Positions 41,962-50,129 of a stretch of 64,000 bases of DNA are shown piece after piece (position 1 is the first letter of the stretch; the number at the start of each line of letters is the position of its first letter). Source of the stretch: a bacterium (lineage in GTDB: Bacteria > Electryoneota > RPQS01 > DYHQ01); the NCBI GenBank assembly GCA_030622545.1, contig JAUXGA010000008.1, forward strand, positions 66,321 through 130,320, given 5' to 3'. Both the position numbers and the translations under genes were made by a program. Under the pieces are notes generated by a model that was not told the DNA's origin, ran no database searches, and saw only the letters and a list, made by a program, of their open reading frames with translations.

Positions 41962-44130
41962 TTAAAAAATTTGAAAGATGAGAACGAGGACAACCACCGC
42001 AGCGGTAATCCACACATAATTCTGGTAGCGCCCAGTCTGAAAACGGCGTGCAATCGCGCCGAATTGATCGATTATCCACGCCGAAAGATTTACCAGACCG
42101 TCAACCACGTGATCATCGAACCAACCCTGAACCGACGCGTAAATCGCCGTTACCTTCGCGGTGTTATCAAGGAATGCGTCGATAATGTATTTATCAATCC
42201 ACGCGAAGATTCGGGCGATGAGGAGCATCAGCGCAATCACAGTCGCGTGATACAATTCGTCAAACCACCATTTATTGAACATACCGCGATAGAGAATCCC
42301 GAGCCGCCTCTGCCACGCCGCCGCCGAAATTTTCCATTTGTAGTACGTCTGATACGCTACGAAAATTCCGGTCAGGGCAGCGATAATGGAAATCACCATC
42401 GCAATAGAGTGCGCGGTATGGTCGTCTCCATGATGCGCCGCTGCCTCGTGGCCGTGCCCTTGCTCGCTAACGATTTCACGATGCGATGCTTCTGTCGTCT
42501 CGTGATGCAAGACAGCTTCTTCTGCTGGAGCGTCAACGTGCTTCTCCGCGATTTCGTCATGCACGACGGCTCCCTGAGGCGCGGCATGAACGACACTTTC
42601 GGGCGCCGGCAGCAATTTCGCAAACCAACCGGACTCCGGTGAAACAGGATTCGGTGAATAGAAAATGAAGATGGAAAGCGTCGCCAGAACAATCAGTGGT
42701 ATGGTCATCGTCTTCGGCGATTCGGGAGTATGCGCCTCCGCTTCCTGAGGTCCTCGGAATTTCCCAAAGAACGTCAGGAATATCAGGCGAAACATATAGA
42801 ACGCCGTCAAAATCGCCGCGCCGAATCCAAACACAGGAAGGATAAACCATGCCGGATTCTCGATGGCGTACTGCAGCACGCCTCCCAGAATCGCATCTTT
42901 CGAGAGGAAACCGGATGTCAATGGAATCCCGGAAAGCGCCAATGTCGCGATGAGCATCGTCCAAAATGTGATGGGCAGTTTGCTTCTGAGCCCTCCCATG
43001 TTCCGCATATCCTGCGGCTCGGTCTTATGATCACCGATATGATGCAGTCCATGTTGCATCGCGTGAATGACGGAACCGGAACAAAGGAAGAGGCAAGCTT
43101 TGAACATCGCGTGCGTGGTCAGATGGAAAAAGCCTGCTGTGTACGCTCCCACGCCGATGCCCATAACCATATAGCCAAGCTGCGAAATTGTGGAGTAAGC
43201 CAGTACGCGCTTAATGTCATTTTGAGCCACGGCAATCGTCGCTGCAAGCAAAGCGGTAAAGCCTCCGAACAAAGCGATAATCACAGCCGCGTCCGGCGTC
43301 AGCATCGGAAAGATACGCGCCGTCATGTAAACTCCGGCAGCCACCATCGTCGCCGCGTGAATCAGCGCGCTGACAGGCGTAGGACCTTCCATCGCATCCG
43401 GCAGCCAGACGTGGAGAGGGAATTGTGCTGATTTTCCGATGGCTCCGGCGAAAAGGCAAAGGCTGGCGATGGTGAGCATTGAACCAGAGAGTTTCCCTGC
43501 GGCGACGCCTTCAAAGACTCCCGAAAGCGTCGTCGTTCCGGTGTAGGTCAGGATAATCAAAATCCCGATAAAGAAACCGAAGTCGCCAATCCGGTTCGTG
43601 ATGAAGGCTTTTTTGCCCGCATCGGCCGCGGAATCCTTCTCGTACCAGAACCCGATTAAAAGGTAAGAACAAAGCCCGACAAGCTCCCATCCGACATAAA
43701 TAAGGATGAGACTATCAGCCATGACCAGTTCCATCATCGAGAAGCTGAAGAGTGACAGAAAGGCGAAGAAGCGGCTGTAGCGCGGGTCCCCCTTCATGTA
43801 ACCCACGCTGTAGAGGTGAACGAAGGCCGAAACAATCGTCACCACCATCAGCATCACAATACACATATTATCCAGATTGATGCCTGCATCAATATGGAAC
43901 GGCCCGAGTTCGATCCAGCGCGCGCTCCAGTGATAGGATAAATCTGGATCCCCGCTGGCCAGCATGCGGGTGACGAAGAGGTAGGTCGAGATGCCGAGCC
44001 CTGCGAAAATCGCCGAAAGACTCACCCAATCTCCTCCACGGGGCAGGCGTTTCCCGATGAAGATTTGAACGGCGAAAGCCGCCAGCGGGAGAAGAAGAAC
44101 AATTATCGCAAGAAGAATTTCAGTTGGCAT
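41962..44130 (-). CDS. nuoL: NADH-quinone oxidoreductase subunit L with a His-rich insert
   Basis: The 722-residue protein has the NuoL core: FSMMELVMADSLILIYVGWELVGLCSYLLIGFW, AGAIGKSAQFPLHVWLPDAMEGPTPVSALIHAATMVAAGVYM, and KRVLAYSTISQLGYMVMG. The C-terminal lateral-helix part is present. Between the core and that part (about residues 500-590) lies a long soluble insert rich in His, Ala and Glu (HAAPQGAVVHDEIAEKHVDAP, HGHEAAAHHGDDHTAHS). It has no counterpart in ordinary NuoL and could bind metal. The gene follows a polysaccharide deacetylase gene instead of nuoK. Confidence 0.95.
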   Translation of the reverse strand: MPTEILLAIIVLLLPLAAFAVQIFIGKRLPRGGDWVSLSAIFAGLGISTYLFVTRMLASGDPDLSYHWSARWIELGPFHIDAGINLDNMCIVMLMVVTIVSAFVHLYSVGYMKGDPRYSRFFAFLSLFSFSMMELVMADSLILIYVGWELVGLCSYLLIGFWYEKDSAADAGKKAFITNRIGDFGFFIGILIILTYTGTTTLSGVFEGVAAGKLSGSMLTIASLCLFAGAIGKSAQFPLHVWLPDAMEGPTPVSALIHAATMVAAGVYMTARIFPMLTPDAAVIIALFGGFTALLAATIAVAQNDIKRVLAYSTISQLGYMVMGIGVGAYTAGFFHLTTHAMFKACLFLCSGSVIHAMQHGLHHIGDHKTEPQDMRNMGGLRSKLPITFWTMLIATLALSGIPLTSGFLSKDAILGGVLQYAIENPAWFILPVFGFGAAILTAFYMFRLIFLTFFGKFRGPQEAEAHTPESPKTMTIPLIVLATLSIFIFYSPNPVSPESGWFAKLLPAPESVVHAAPQGAVVHDEIAEKHVDAPAEEAVLHHETTEASHREIVSEQGHGHEAAAHHGDDHTAHSIAMVISIIAALTGIFVAYQTYYKWKISAAAWQRRLGILYRGMFNKWWFDELYHATVIALMLLIARIFAWIDKYIIDAFLDNTAKVTAIYASVQGWFDDHVVDGLVNLSAWIIDQFGAIARRFQTGRYQNYVWITAAVVVLVLIFQIF

Positions 44131-44168
44131 AAGCGCTTATAAGTCAGCTATCAACAATCAAAGAAATA

Positions 44169-44996
44169 TCAAGAAATCAGGGACCTTAGAGGATATCCTC
44201 CGAAAGTCATAAGAAGTTTTTCCAAATGGATCGCCGTGCGCGAAAGACCTAAATAATGCCGCAACCGAGCGATTTGAGAAATCGTCTTAACACGGGGTTG
44301 TTCCGGGTCAAGCTCCCAAGGGTGAAGGTAAAAGACGAACGGCCGACCTTTCTTTAGAATTCGCCGCACTCCCGCCCGAAAAAGACCGCCGGGAAGAATG
44401 CGAAAATAACCTCCGCCTCCCCACGGCAAATGCCGCCCGGCCATCACCAGCGATGATACCAGAATTTCATGTAGGCCGCAGTCCCACTGAAAAACCCATT
44501 TACCTTTCACATCCGCCGGGACCGGCGTATAGCGATCATGAAGCACTGTGGGAAAAAGGCTCGAACTGTAAATAAATCCTTCCTCGGCGAGAATTTCCGG
44601 CACCCACACGGGATAATTAAAACTGGGTGCCCGAAATCCAATCACATCTTTGCCAATAATTCCCGTTAAGATGTCCCGTGAGCGGCGCAAATCATCTCGA
44701 AAATTCGTCGGCCCAAGATGACTAGGCAACTGGTGCCCGTAACCGTGGCAGGCAATTTCATGTCCCGCTGCTGCAATGCGTTTGACAAGATCCGGATGTC
44801 GCTCGGCAATCCATCCTAAAACGAAAAAGGTTGCGCTCGCCTGTGATTTTTCAAGGAAACCCAGGATTTGGTCAATCGGTTTCTCTAAACGAATCTCGAG
44901 TGTATCCCAGACCTCTGGGGCAAAAGCAGGACGTAAATTCTCGACCTGAAACCATGCTTCGACATCAAAACTGATAAAGACCTTGGCATTGCTCAC
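44169..44996 (-). CDS. Polysaccharide deacetylase (DUF3473-type, XrtA-associated family)
   Basis: The 275-residue protein begins with FISFDVEAWFQVEN (catalytic/metal Asp). ATFFVLGWIAERHPDLVKRIAAAGHEIACHGYGHQ supplies the second metal motif (HxxxH), and IGFRAPSFNYP and FYLHPWELDPEQPR follow. These features match the NodB-fold deacetylases associated with exopolysaccharide loci. No signal peptide is present. It lies directly upstream of nuoL on the same strand, in a block of surface-polysaccharide genes that separates nuoK from nuoL. Confidence 0.88.
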   Translation of the reverse strand: MSNAKVFISFDVEAWFQVENLRPAFAPEVWDTLEIRLEKPIDQILGFLEKSQASATFFVLGWIAERHPDLVKRIAAAGHEIACHGYGHQLPSHLGPTNFRDDLRRSRDILTGIIGKDVIGFRAPSFNYPVWVPEILAEEGFIYSSSLFPTVLHDRYTPVPADVKGKWVFQWDCGLHEILVSSLVMAGRHLPWGGGGYFRILPGGLFRAGVRRILKKGRPFVFYLHPWELDPEQPRVKTISQIARLRHYLGLSRTAIHLEKLLMTFGGYPLRSLIS

Positions 44997-45120
44997 AAAA
45001 GTTCTTTCCTCCTGGAACCAAGCCAGGGTTCAGAGCTGAACCCGGAATTCTGCCTGCAAAATGCAGACAGATCGCTTGCCGAGTAGTCGGCCAGTGTCAC
45101 AGAAAGAACTTTATTCACAA

Positions 45121-45149
45121 TTGCTTTTGGATTTCTTTTTGTGTAATTT
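45121..45149 (+). promoter_or_regulatory. Possible promoter for the methyltransferase gene
   Basis: TTGCTT, 17 bp, TAATTT, about 20 bp before the start codon at 45170. The match is moderate. Confidence 0.4.
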
Positions 45150-45169
45150 ATCTTATCATTTAAAAAAGG

Positions 45170-45844
45170 ATGCCCAAAACCATGCATGTAACCGGTCAGA
45201 ATTCTGAGAAGCAACGCCATTACTGGGATCGAACCGCTGAAGATTTCGATTCCATCTATACGAAGCAGAAATCCAAGTTTGCCCGCTGGCTCGATCATAC
45301 TTTCCGAGCAGACATGTTTGGGCGACTCGACTATACCCTGCTCCAATCCGCGCCCATCCAAGGCAGAACTTTCCTGGATGTCGGCTGCGGTACAGGACAC
45401 TACGCGTTGGCCATTGCGCGAGAAGGCGCACAGAAAGTCATCGGGATTGATTTCGCGCCTAACATGATTCAAAGAGCCGAACACCTTATCGCCGAAGCGG
45501 GAATGGATCATATTTGTGAATTCCGGGTCCAAACGATCGAAGATATCCCTGAAAACGAGCAATTTGACATCGTTATCGGGATTGGCCTTTTAGACTATTT
45601 CTCTCGCCCCAGCGATTTACTCCGGCGCATACATCAACATGCCCGTGATAAAGTGATTCTTTCTTTCCCCCGATCCAACACGTGGCGAGCACCTGTACGA
45701 AAAGTCCGTTTATCGTTCCGCGGATGCGACGTTTATTTCTACAATGAATCGGATGTCCGCCGATTAATCGAAGAGTCCGGTGGACAGCTTATCGATTTTC
45801 AGATCATCGGAAAACTTTTCTGTACAACCTCTCAGCCCGTATAA
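45170..45844 (+). CDS. Class I SAM-dependent methyltransferase
   Basis: The 224-residue product has motif I FLDVGCGTGHYALAIAREGAQKVIGIDFAPNMIQRAE and motif IV FDIVIGIGLLDYF. The C-terminus (DVYFYNESDVRRLIEESGG) is typical of small-molecule methyltransferases. It is the only plus-strand gene in the 37-54 kb region, antisense to its neighbours. The minus-strand ORF 44993..45562 overlaps it but has no domain. AAGG stands close before the ATG. Substrate unknown; a sugar or lipid is plausible beside a glycosyltransferase. Confidence 0.85.
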   Translation: MPKTMHVTGQNSEKQRHYWDRTAEDFDSIYTKQKSKFARWLDHTFRADMFGRLDYTLLQSAPIQGRTFLDVGCGTGHYALAIAREGAQKVIGIDFAPNMIQRAEHLIAEAGMDHICEFRVQTIEDIPENEQFDIVIGIGLLDYFSRPSDLLRRIHQHARDKVILSFPRSNTWRAPVRKVRLSFRGCDVYFYNESDVRRLIEESGGQLIDFQIIGKLFCTTSQPV

Positions 45845-45909
45845 GTCTTCCCAAAATCCGAACCTCCCTAAGGACAGACATCCTCCTTTTCGCCCGAGCT
45901 CGGTCAGCT

Positions 45910-47082
45910 CTATATCCCTTTCGCAGAAGGGTTCCGTTCCGTGCGTTCCCAAATTACCTGACGCCTCCCCCGAAACCATGCAAATATCCCTAAGAGAAGC
46001 GCCACATTCATGATGGTGAAGTGATACGCCAAAATGAAACCCGGCAGCCGCAAATGCAACTCGTTTAGAAGCCCTGTCAAGAGCGCGGCTCCATACCCCA
46101 GAATCTGCAGCCAGAAAACGACTCGATAAAAGGGGATTCCGAAAAGCAGCAGACTTCCTAAGAGAATCATCAGGAGAAAGAAGGGAGAGAGCCACCGCAG
46201 AACCTTGTGCGAGAAAAAAGCGTAAGCCGTCGCTCCAAAACGGGGATGAACCATGTGAATCATCTTCACAAGAGTTTGGAAATTTCCCATCCCAAGCCGA
46301 ATACGGCGGCGAAATTCCTCTCTTAGGGAAGCCCCGGTTTCCTCGTAGGAAAGAGCTGTTGGTTCAAAGAGCACACGTTTTCCCTGTTCCACCACGTGCA
46401 ACAGGGTCACAACATCGTCTAAGCTGCCGTCGTGCGAATACGGGCGAAACAACTCGCGGCGAAGCGCATAAAAACCGCCAAACGCGCCGGTGGTTCCTCC
46501 GAAATTGCTTTCAAGCTGCTTAAGAAAAATTTCATATCTGCGATAAAAATCCTCCCCTTGCACCTCAGCGACACCCGCCGGTGGAATCATATCCATGCGA
46601 CTGCACGCAGCTCCGACACTTGGATCCACAAAATGCCTGACCAGTTTGCGTACCGCTGTTTTGTCAATGAACGTATTCGCATCCGTAAAAAAAAGAATGT
46701 CACCACGAGCTTCCGTCACCAGCCTGTTTAAAACCCCTGTTTTCCCCGTTCGCTGTTCCATTTCAGTCAAGCGAACGCGCGGATCGGGATTGGCTTTCAC
46801 AATTTCAACTGTGCGGTCACTGGAACAATCGGAACCGACCATGACTTCCAGTTTATCCGCCGGATAATCAACCGCGAGGCAGTTTTCAATCTTGGCGGCA
46901 ATCGTCAGTTCTTCATTATAAGCGGGCACCAGAATCGAAATCTTCGGCCATTCGGACGGTTCTTCGGGAGGTTTGTGTGCGCGACCGGCAAACAACAGGA
47001 GACTCAGCGGATAGAAGATATAGGTATGGGCAATACCCGCGAATCCAATCCAGAAAATTATCCCGCCGACAATTTCAAGCAC
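45910..47082 (-). CDS. Membrane glycosyltransferase, family 2
   Basis: The 390-residue protein begins with a membrane helix, then the GT-A domain: ISILVPAYNEELTIAAKIENCLA, VMVGSDCSSDRTVEIV, ILFFTDANTFID (DxD-like), and RIRLGMGNFQTLVKM (the QxxRW-like region). Three more helices follow. The layout resembles processive or EPS glycosyltransferases. It lies 4 bp after nuoK, on the same strand, and leads toward the deacetylase. With the deacetylase it may make or modify a surface glycan. Product unknown. Confidence 0.88.
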   Translation of the reverse strand: MLEIVGGIIFWIGFAGIAHTYIFYPLSLLLFAGRAHKPPEEPSEWPKISILVPAYNEELTIAAKIENCLAVDYPADKLEVMVGSDCSSDRTVEIVKANPDPRVRLTEMEQRTGKTGVLNRLVTEARGDILFFTDANTFIDKTAVRKLVRHFVDPSVGAACSRMDMIPPAGVAEVQGEDFYRRYEIFLKQLESNFGGTTGAFGGFYALRRELFRPYSHDGSLDDVVTLLHVVEQGKRVLFEPTALSYEETGASLREEFRRRIRLGMGNFQTLVKMIHMVHPRFGATAYAFFSHKVLRWLSPFFLLMILLGSLLLFGIPFYRVVFWLQILGYGAALLTGLLNELHLRLPGFILAYHFTIMNVALLLGIFAWFRGRRQVIWERTERNPSAKGI

Positions 47083-47086
47083 ACTA

Positions 47087-47392
47087 TTACCCTCGCAGAC
47101 TATCCGCGAGATTCACATCTATCGCTCTCCGCTGGCGATAGAAGTTCAGAATAATCGCTAACGCCACCGCAGCTTCAGACGCAGCGACAACAATAATGAA
47201 AAGAGCGGCGATTTGCCCGTCGAGATTTGTCGTGGTAAATCGGGTGAACGCGACAAAATTCAAGCCGGCGGCGTTAAGAATGAGTTCCACACCCATCAGA
47301 ATCTTCACGAGATTCTTGCTGGTCATAACCGCAATGAGGCCGAGCACGAAAAGAATAACCCCAATCGCCAGATAAATCGTTAGATTATTCAT
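47087..47392 (-). CDS. nuoK: NADH-quinone oxidoreductase subunit K
   Basis: The 101-residue product with three helices is typical NuoK: NNLTIYLAIGVILFVLGLIAVMTSKNLVKILMGVELILNAAGLNFVAF, with the conserved membrane Glu in GVELILNA and a second Glu in AASEAAVALAI. I start at the ATG at 47392 (AGAGGT upstream), not 47416. It overlaps nuoJ by 8 bp. Confidence 0.95.
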   Translation of the reverse strand: MNNLTIYLAIGVILFVLGLIAVMTSKNLVKILMGVELILNAAGLNFVAFTRFTTTNLDGQIAALFIIVVAASEAAVALAIILNFYRQRRAIDVNLADSLRG

Positions 47393-47903
47393 GGTGACCT
47401 CTCTTAGTGCGCGCAAGCCAAACCGCCCCGATTAGCGCGACCAGCAAGAGCATCGAGGCCATCTCAAACGGAATGAGATACTGTGTGAGCAGCGACACGC
47501 CGATAATTTCCGTCGTTGGAGTATCCGGGCGCGGCGCTTGCGTCCACGGAGTGGCGAGTACCACTCCAAAAAGCACTCCCGCAAGCACGACCCCCAATAC
47601 CCCCGCCGCGATACGCTGATGCGATTGCTCGAAATATTTCGAATCCATGACTCGCTGCGTGAGCAAGAGACCAAAGATAATCAGAATCAGAATCCCCCCG
47701 ACATAAATCAGCAGCTGCGTCACCGCCAGAAAATCCGCGTAGAGGAACACATAGAGCGCCGCGACTCCGCAGAACGTGAAGAGCAATCCGAAAGCGCTGT
47801 GAATAATGCGTGGCGAAAATACAACGACCGCCGCCGACACCACCGTCAGCAGGGCAAAAACAACGAAAAGTATTTGGGCGAAAAGGGATGATGCTACATT
47901 CAT
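47385..47903 (-). CDS. nuoJ: NADH-quinone oxidoreductase subunit J
   Basis: The 172-residue membrane subunit shows HSAFGLLFTFCGVAALYVFLYADFLAVTQLLIYVGGILILIIFGLLLTQRV, the conserved NuoJ block. The end (FEMASMLLLVALIGAVWLARTKR) is also typical. It overlaps nuoI by 4 bp (ATGA), so translation is coupled. Confidence 0.95.
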   Translation of the reverse strand: MNVASSLFAQILFVVFALLTVVSAAVVVFSPRIIHSAFGLLFTFCGVAALYVFLYADFLAVTQLLIYVGGILILIIFGLLLTQRVMDSKYFEQSHQRIAAGVLGVVLAGVLFGVVLATPWTQAPRPDTPTTEIIGVSLLTQYLIPFEMASMLLLVALIGAVWLARTKRGHHE

Positions 47904-48499
47904 GAGGATGAATCAGATTGGTTTGGTTTCTTCGGAGCAGATTCGGCTGCTTTGGCTTTTTCCGCGGCGGCTTGCGCTTTGGCAGCAGCGGCTTTGGCTT
48001 TCGCCTCGCGGTCAGCTTCCCGCAGCGTCTCCACCTCGTCCGATGTCATAATCGAGAAGTGATAGATGAGTTCTTTGCGCGTCAGCTTCATCGCTTCGTA
48101 ATCCAGATCAAAATGAATCGCGCCCGTCGGACAGGGAGGGATGCACAAACCGCAATAGATACATTTGGCGTTGTCCACATCGAACTTCAAAACGTGCAGG
48201 CGTTTCTTCGTGCCGTTGGATGTTTCCCCCAAATCAACACCGGCCTGCGCCTTGAGCACTTCGATGATAATCGCATCCACCGGACACGCCCGAGCGCACG
48301 CTCCGCAGCCGGTGCATTCATCGAAGTCCATTTGAATGCGAAGCCGGGCTCCCTCAGGCATCGGCCACCGCTCATGAGGATACTGAAGCGTTACAGACGG
48401 TTTGAACAGGTGCCCGATGGTCACACTCATTCCGATGAGCGTCGTCGAGATGCCCTTCCAGATTTGTTTGAAATAATTTTCTTTCAGCGCTGTTCGCAT
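47900..48499 (-). CDS. nuoI: NADH-quinone oxidoreductase subunit I (two 4Fe-4S clusters)
   Basis: Two ferredoxin motifs are visible: CTGCGACARACP and CIYCGLCIPPCP, which ligate clusters N6a and N6b next to the quinone site. The start is taken at the ATG at 48499 (MRTALKENYFKQ), because the ORF-track start overlaps nuoH. The C-terminus has an added Ala/Lys-rich helix (REAKAKAAAAKAQAAAEKAK) that ordinary NuoI lacks; its role is unknown. Confidence 0.95.
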   Translation of the reverse strand: MRTALKENYFKQIWKGISTTLIGMSVTIGHLFKPSVTLQYPHERWPMPEGARLRIQMDFDECTGCGACARACPVDAIIIEVLKAQAGVDLGETSNGTKKRLHVLKFDVDNAKCIYCGLCIPPCPTGAIHFDLDYEAMKLTRKELIYHFSIMTSDEVETLREADREAKAKAAAAKAQAAAEKAKAAESAPKKPNQSDSSS

Positions 48500-48524
48500 A
48501 AGATGCTCGTTCGTGTGTCGAATC

Positions 48525-49517
48525 CTACTTGACCCAAAGCATCCAGAAGGAAACGACAATAAGGTTCAAAAATGAAAACGGTAAAAAGACTTTCCAACAA
48601 ACTCCCATGAGCTGGTCCACGCGCAACCGGGGCAGTGTCCAGCGCAGCCACATCTGGATGAATACCAGCACCATACTCTTGCCGAGAAACCAAATCGGCC
48701 CTGGGATGAATGTCAAAAACGGCAGCGGCGAACTCCAGCCTCCTAAGAAAAGCGTCGCCCCAATCGCCGATACGACAAACAAGTTGGCATATTCCGACAT
48801 GAAAAACATCGCATAGCGCATCCCGGAATATTCCGTCGCGTAACCGGCCACGAGTTCCGATTCCCCTTCCGGAATATCAAAGGGCGTTCGATTCACTTCC
48901 GCTACACTCGCCCAGAAATAGATGATAAACGCGATAAGACCAAACGGAGGCGCCTGGAGAAAATTCCAGTTCCAAAAACCTCCTCCTTGTGCCGCGACCA
49001 GAGTTTGCATCGAGAGCGAACCGGCCATCACCGCGGGAACCAGCAGCGAAAGCCCGATGGGTATTTCATAACTTATAATCTGAGCCGCCGACCGCATCGC
49101 GCCATAGAGCGACCATTTATTATTCGACGACCATCCCGCCATTAAAATACCAATCGCGATAATGGAAGAAATCGCAATGATATAGTAGAGTCCGATATTC
49201 AAGTCAGAACCGATAAGATGCGCTCCGAAAGGAATAACGGCAAACGCTCCCAGGGTTCCGATGAAAATGATGTACGGCGCCAGACGGAACAGGGGTTTGT
49301 CAGCCTGTTCCGGAATGATATCCTCTTTCAACAAGAGCTTTATTGCATCGGCGATGGTCTGGAGCCATCCCTGAAAGCCTCCCGTTTCCATCGGCCCCAG
49401 GCGATCCTGCATCCAGCCGGAAAGCTTCCGCTCAAACCAGACAGCAAAAAGCACAAAGAGAAAGAGAAAAGAAATAACACCGACAAGATAGGCGATGGTT
49501 AGGATGACGTCCAACAT
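48525..49517 (-). CDS. nuoH: NADH-quinone oxidoreductase subunit H
   Basis: The 330-residue subunit forms the quinone entry channel. It shows FVLFAVWFERKLSGWMQDRLGPMETG, ADAIKLLLKEDIIPEQADKPLFRLAP, and NRTPFDIPEGESELVAGYATEYSG, all conserved in NuoH. It follows the unknown 194-residue gene by 23 bp and precedes nuoI. NuoG, which usually precedes NuoH, is absent. Confidence 0.97.
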   Translation of the reverse strand: MLDVILTIAYLVGVISFLFLFVLFAVWFERKLSGWMQDRLGPMETGGFQGWLQTIADAIKLLLKEDIIPEQADKPLFRLAPYIIFIGTLGAFAVIPFGAHLIGSDLNIGLYYIIAISSIIAIGILMAGWSSNNKWSLYGAMRSAAQIISYEIPIGLSLLVPAVMAGSLSMQTLVAAQGGGFWNWNFLQAPPFGLIAFIIYFWASVAEVNRTPFDIPEGESELVAGYATEYSGMRYAMFFMSEYANLFVVSAIGATLFLGGWSSPLPFLTFIPGPIWFLGKSMVLVFIQMWLRWTLPRLRVDQLMGVCWKVFLPFSFLNLIVVSFWMLWVK

Positions 49518-49540
49518 AAATGACTCAAGAATGAACGAAA

Positions 49541-50125
49541 TTATTTGCGTTTCGAAAGGTCGTAGTAGCGCTTCTCTATCGGAGTTTGAGGCGCGAGCTT
49601 TTTCGTGACCTCAAGAACGGAATCTCCTGCCGCCAGACGATTGAAGGCGTGGCGAAAGATTTCCGGCGCGTTGACCGTTCGATCATTATAATCCGTAACA
49701 AGGATAAGTCCCTGTACGACACAAAGGAAGAGCAGCGTGGGCAATCCGGCTGTTCGATACATTGTCATCGGGAGCGCCCAATCCGCATCGCCCCCTTCAC
49801 GAAACTGTTGCGGAAACGAGCGATTCTCAAATACCTGCGCGGGATCAGCTCCGATACAGATTTGTTCGCAGGCCTCTAAAAGCGAGTGCCGCAGCTCAGG
49901 CCGCGCTTTAGTTTTCAGCAAGAGATCCGTGAAAAGGTCGCTGTTGCGCGGCTTCGTTTCCCGGCGATTCCACTGCACCACCAGTTGATAGATATTTTGA
50001 GCGGGGAGGTGAGGATGGCGGCGTCCGGCGTTATCAATGAAAACCGCATCCGGCGCCAAATCATAAATCAGATGCCGCCCTGCCGTCAGCGATTCTGTCT
50101 GAGCTTTTAAATCAGAATAGCGCAT
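49541..50125 (-). CDS. Unknown protein encoded between nuoD and nuoH
   Basis: The 194-residue protein is encoded on the nuo strand 4 bp after nuoD and 23 bp before nuoH, exactly where nuoE/F/G lie in many genomes. It resembles none of them: there are no Fe-S cysteine motifs, no flavin or NAD site. Visible parts are FIDNAGRRHPHLPAQNIYQLV, a hydrophobic stretch TLLFLCVVQGLILVTD (possible buried helix), and a basic end (TPIEKRYYDLSKRK). There is no signal peptide, so it is likely cytoplasmic. It could be an assembly factor or an electron-input adaptor of this complex I, but that rests on position only. Confidence 0.75.
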   Translation of the reverse strand: MRYSDLKAQTESLTAGRHLIYDLAPDAVFIDNAGRRHPHLPAQNIYQLVVQWNRRETKPRNSDLFTDLLLKTKARPELRHSLLEACEQICIGADPAQVFENRSFPQQFREGGDADWALPMTMYRTAGLPTLLFLCVVQGLILVTDYNDRTVNAPEIFRHAFNRLAAGDSVLEVTKKLAPQTPIEKRYYDLSKRK

Positions 50126-50129
50126 GTTA

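Noticed and set aside
41077-43431. Long plus-strand ORFs opposite nuoM and nuoL (41077..41727, 41971..42642, 42730..43431)
   Set aside because: They are mirror frames of well-conserved nuo genes, rich in His, Arg and Asp as expected for antisense of membrane proteins.
44993-45562. 189-residue minus-strand ORF overlapping the methyltransferase gene
   Set aside because: The plus strand encodes a clear SAM methyltransferase (FLDVGCGTGHYALAIA); the minus-strand translation has no motif and is a shadow.
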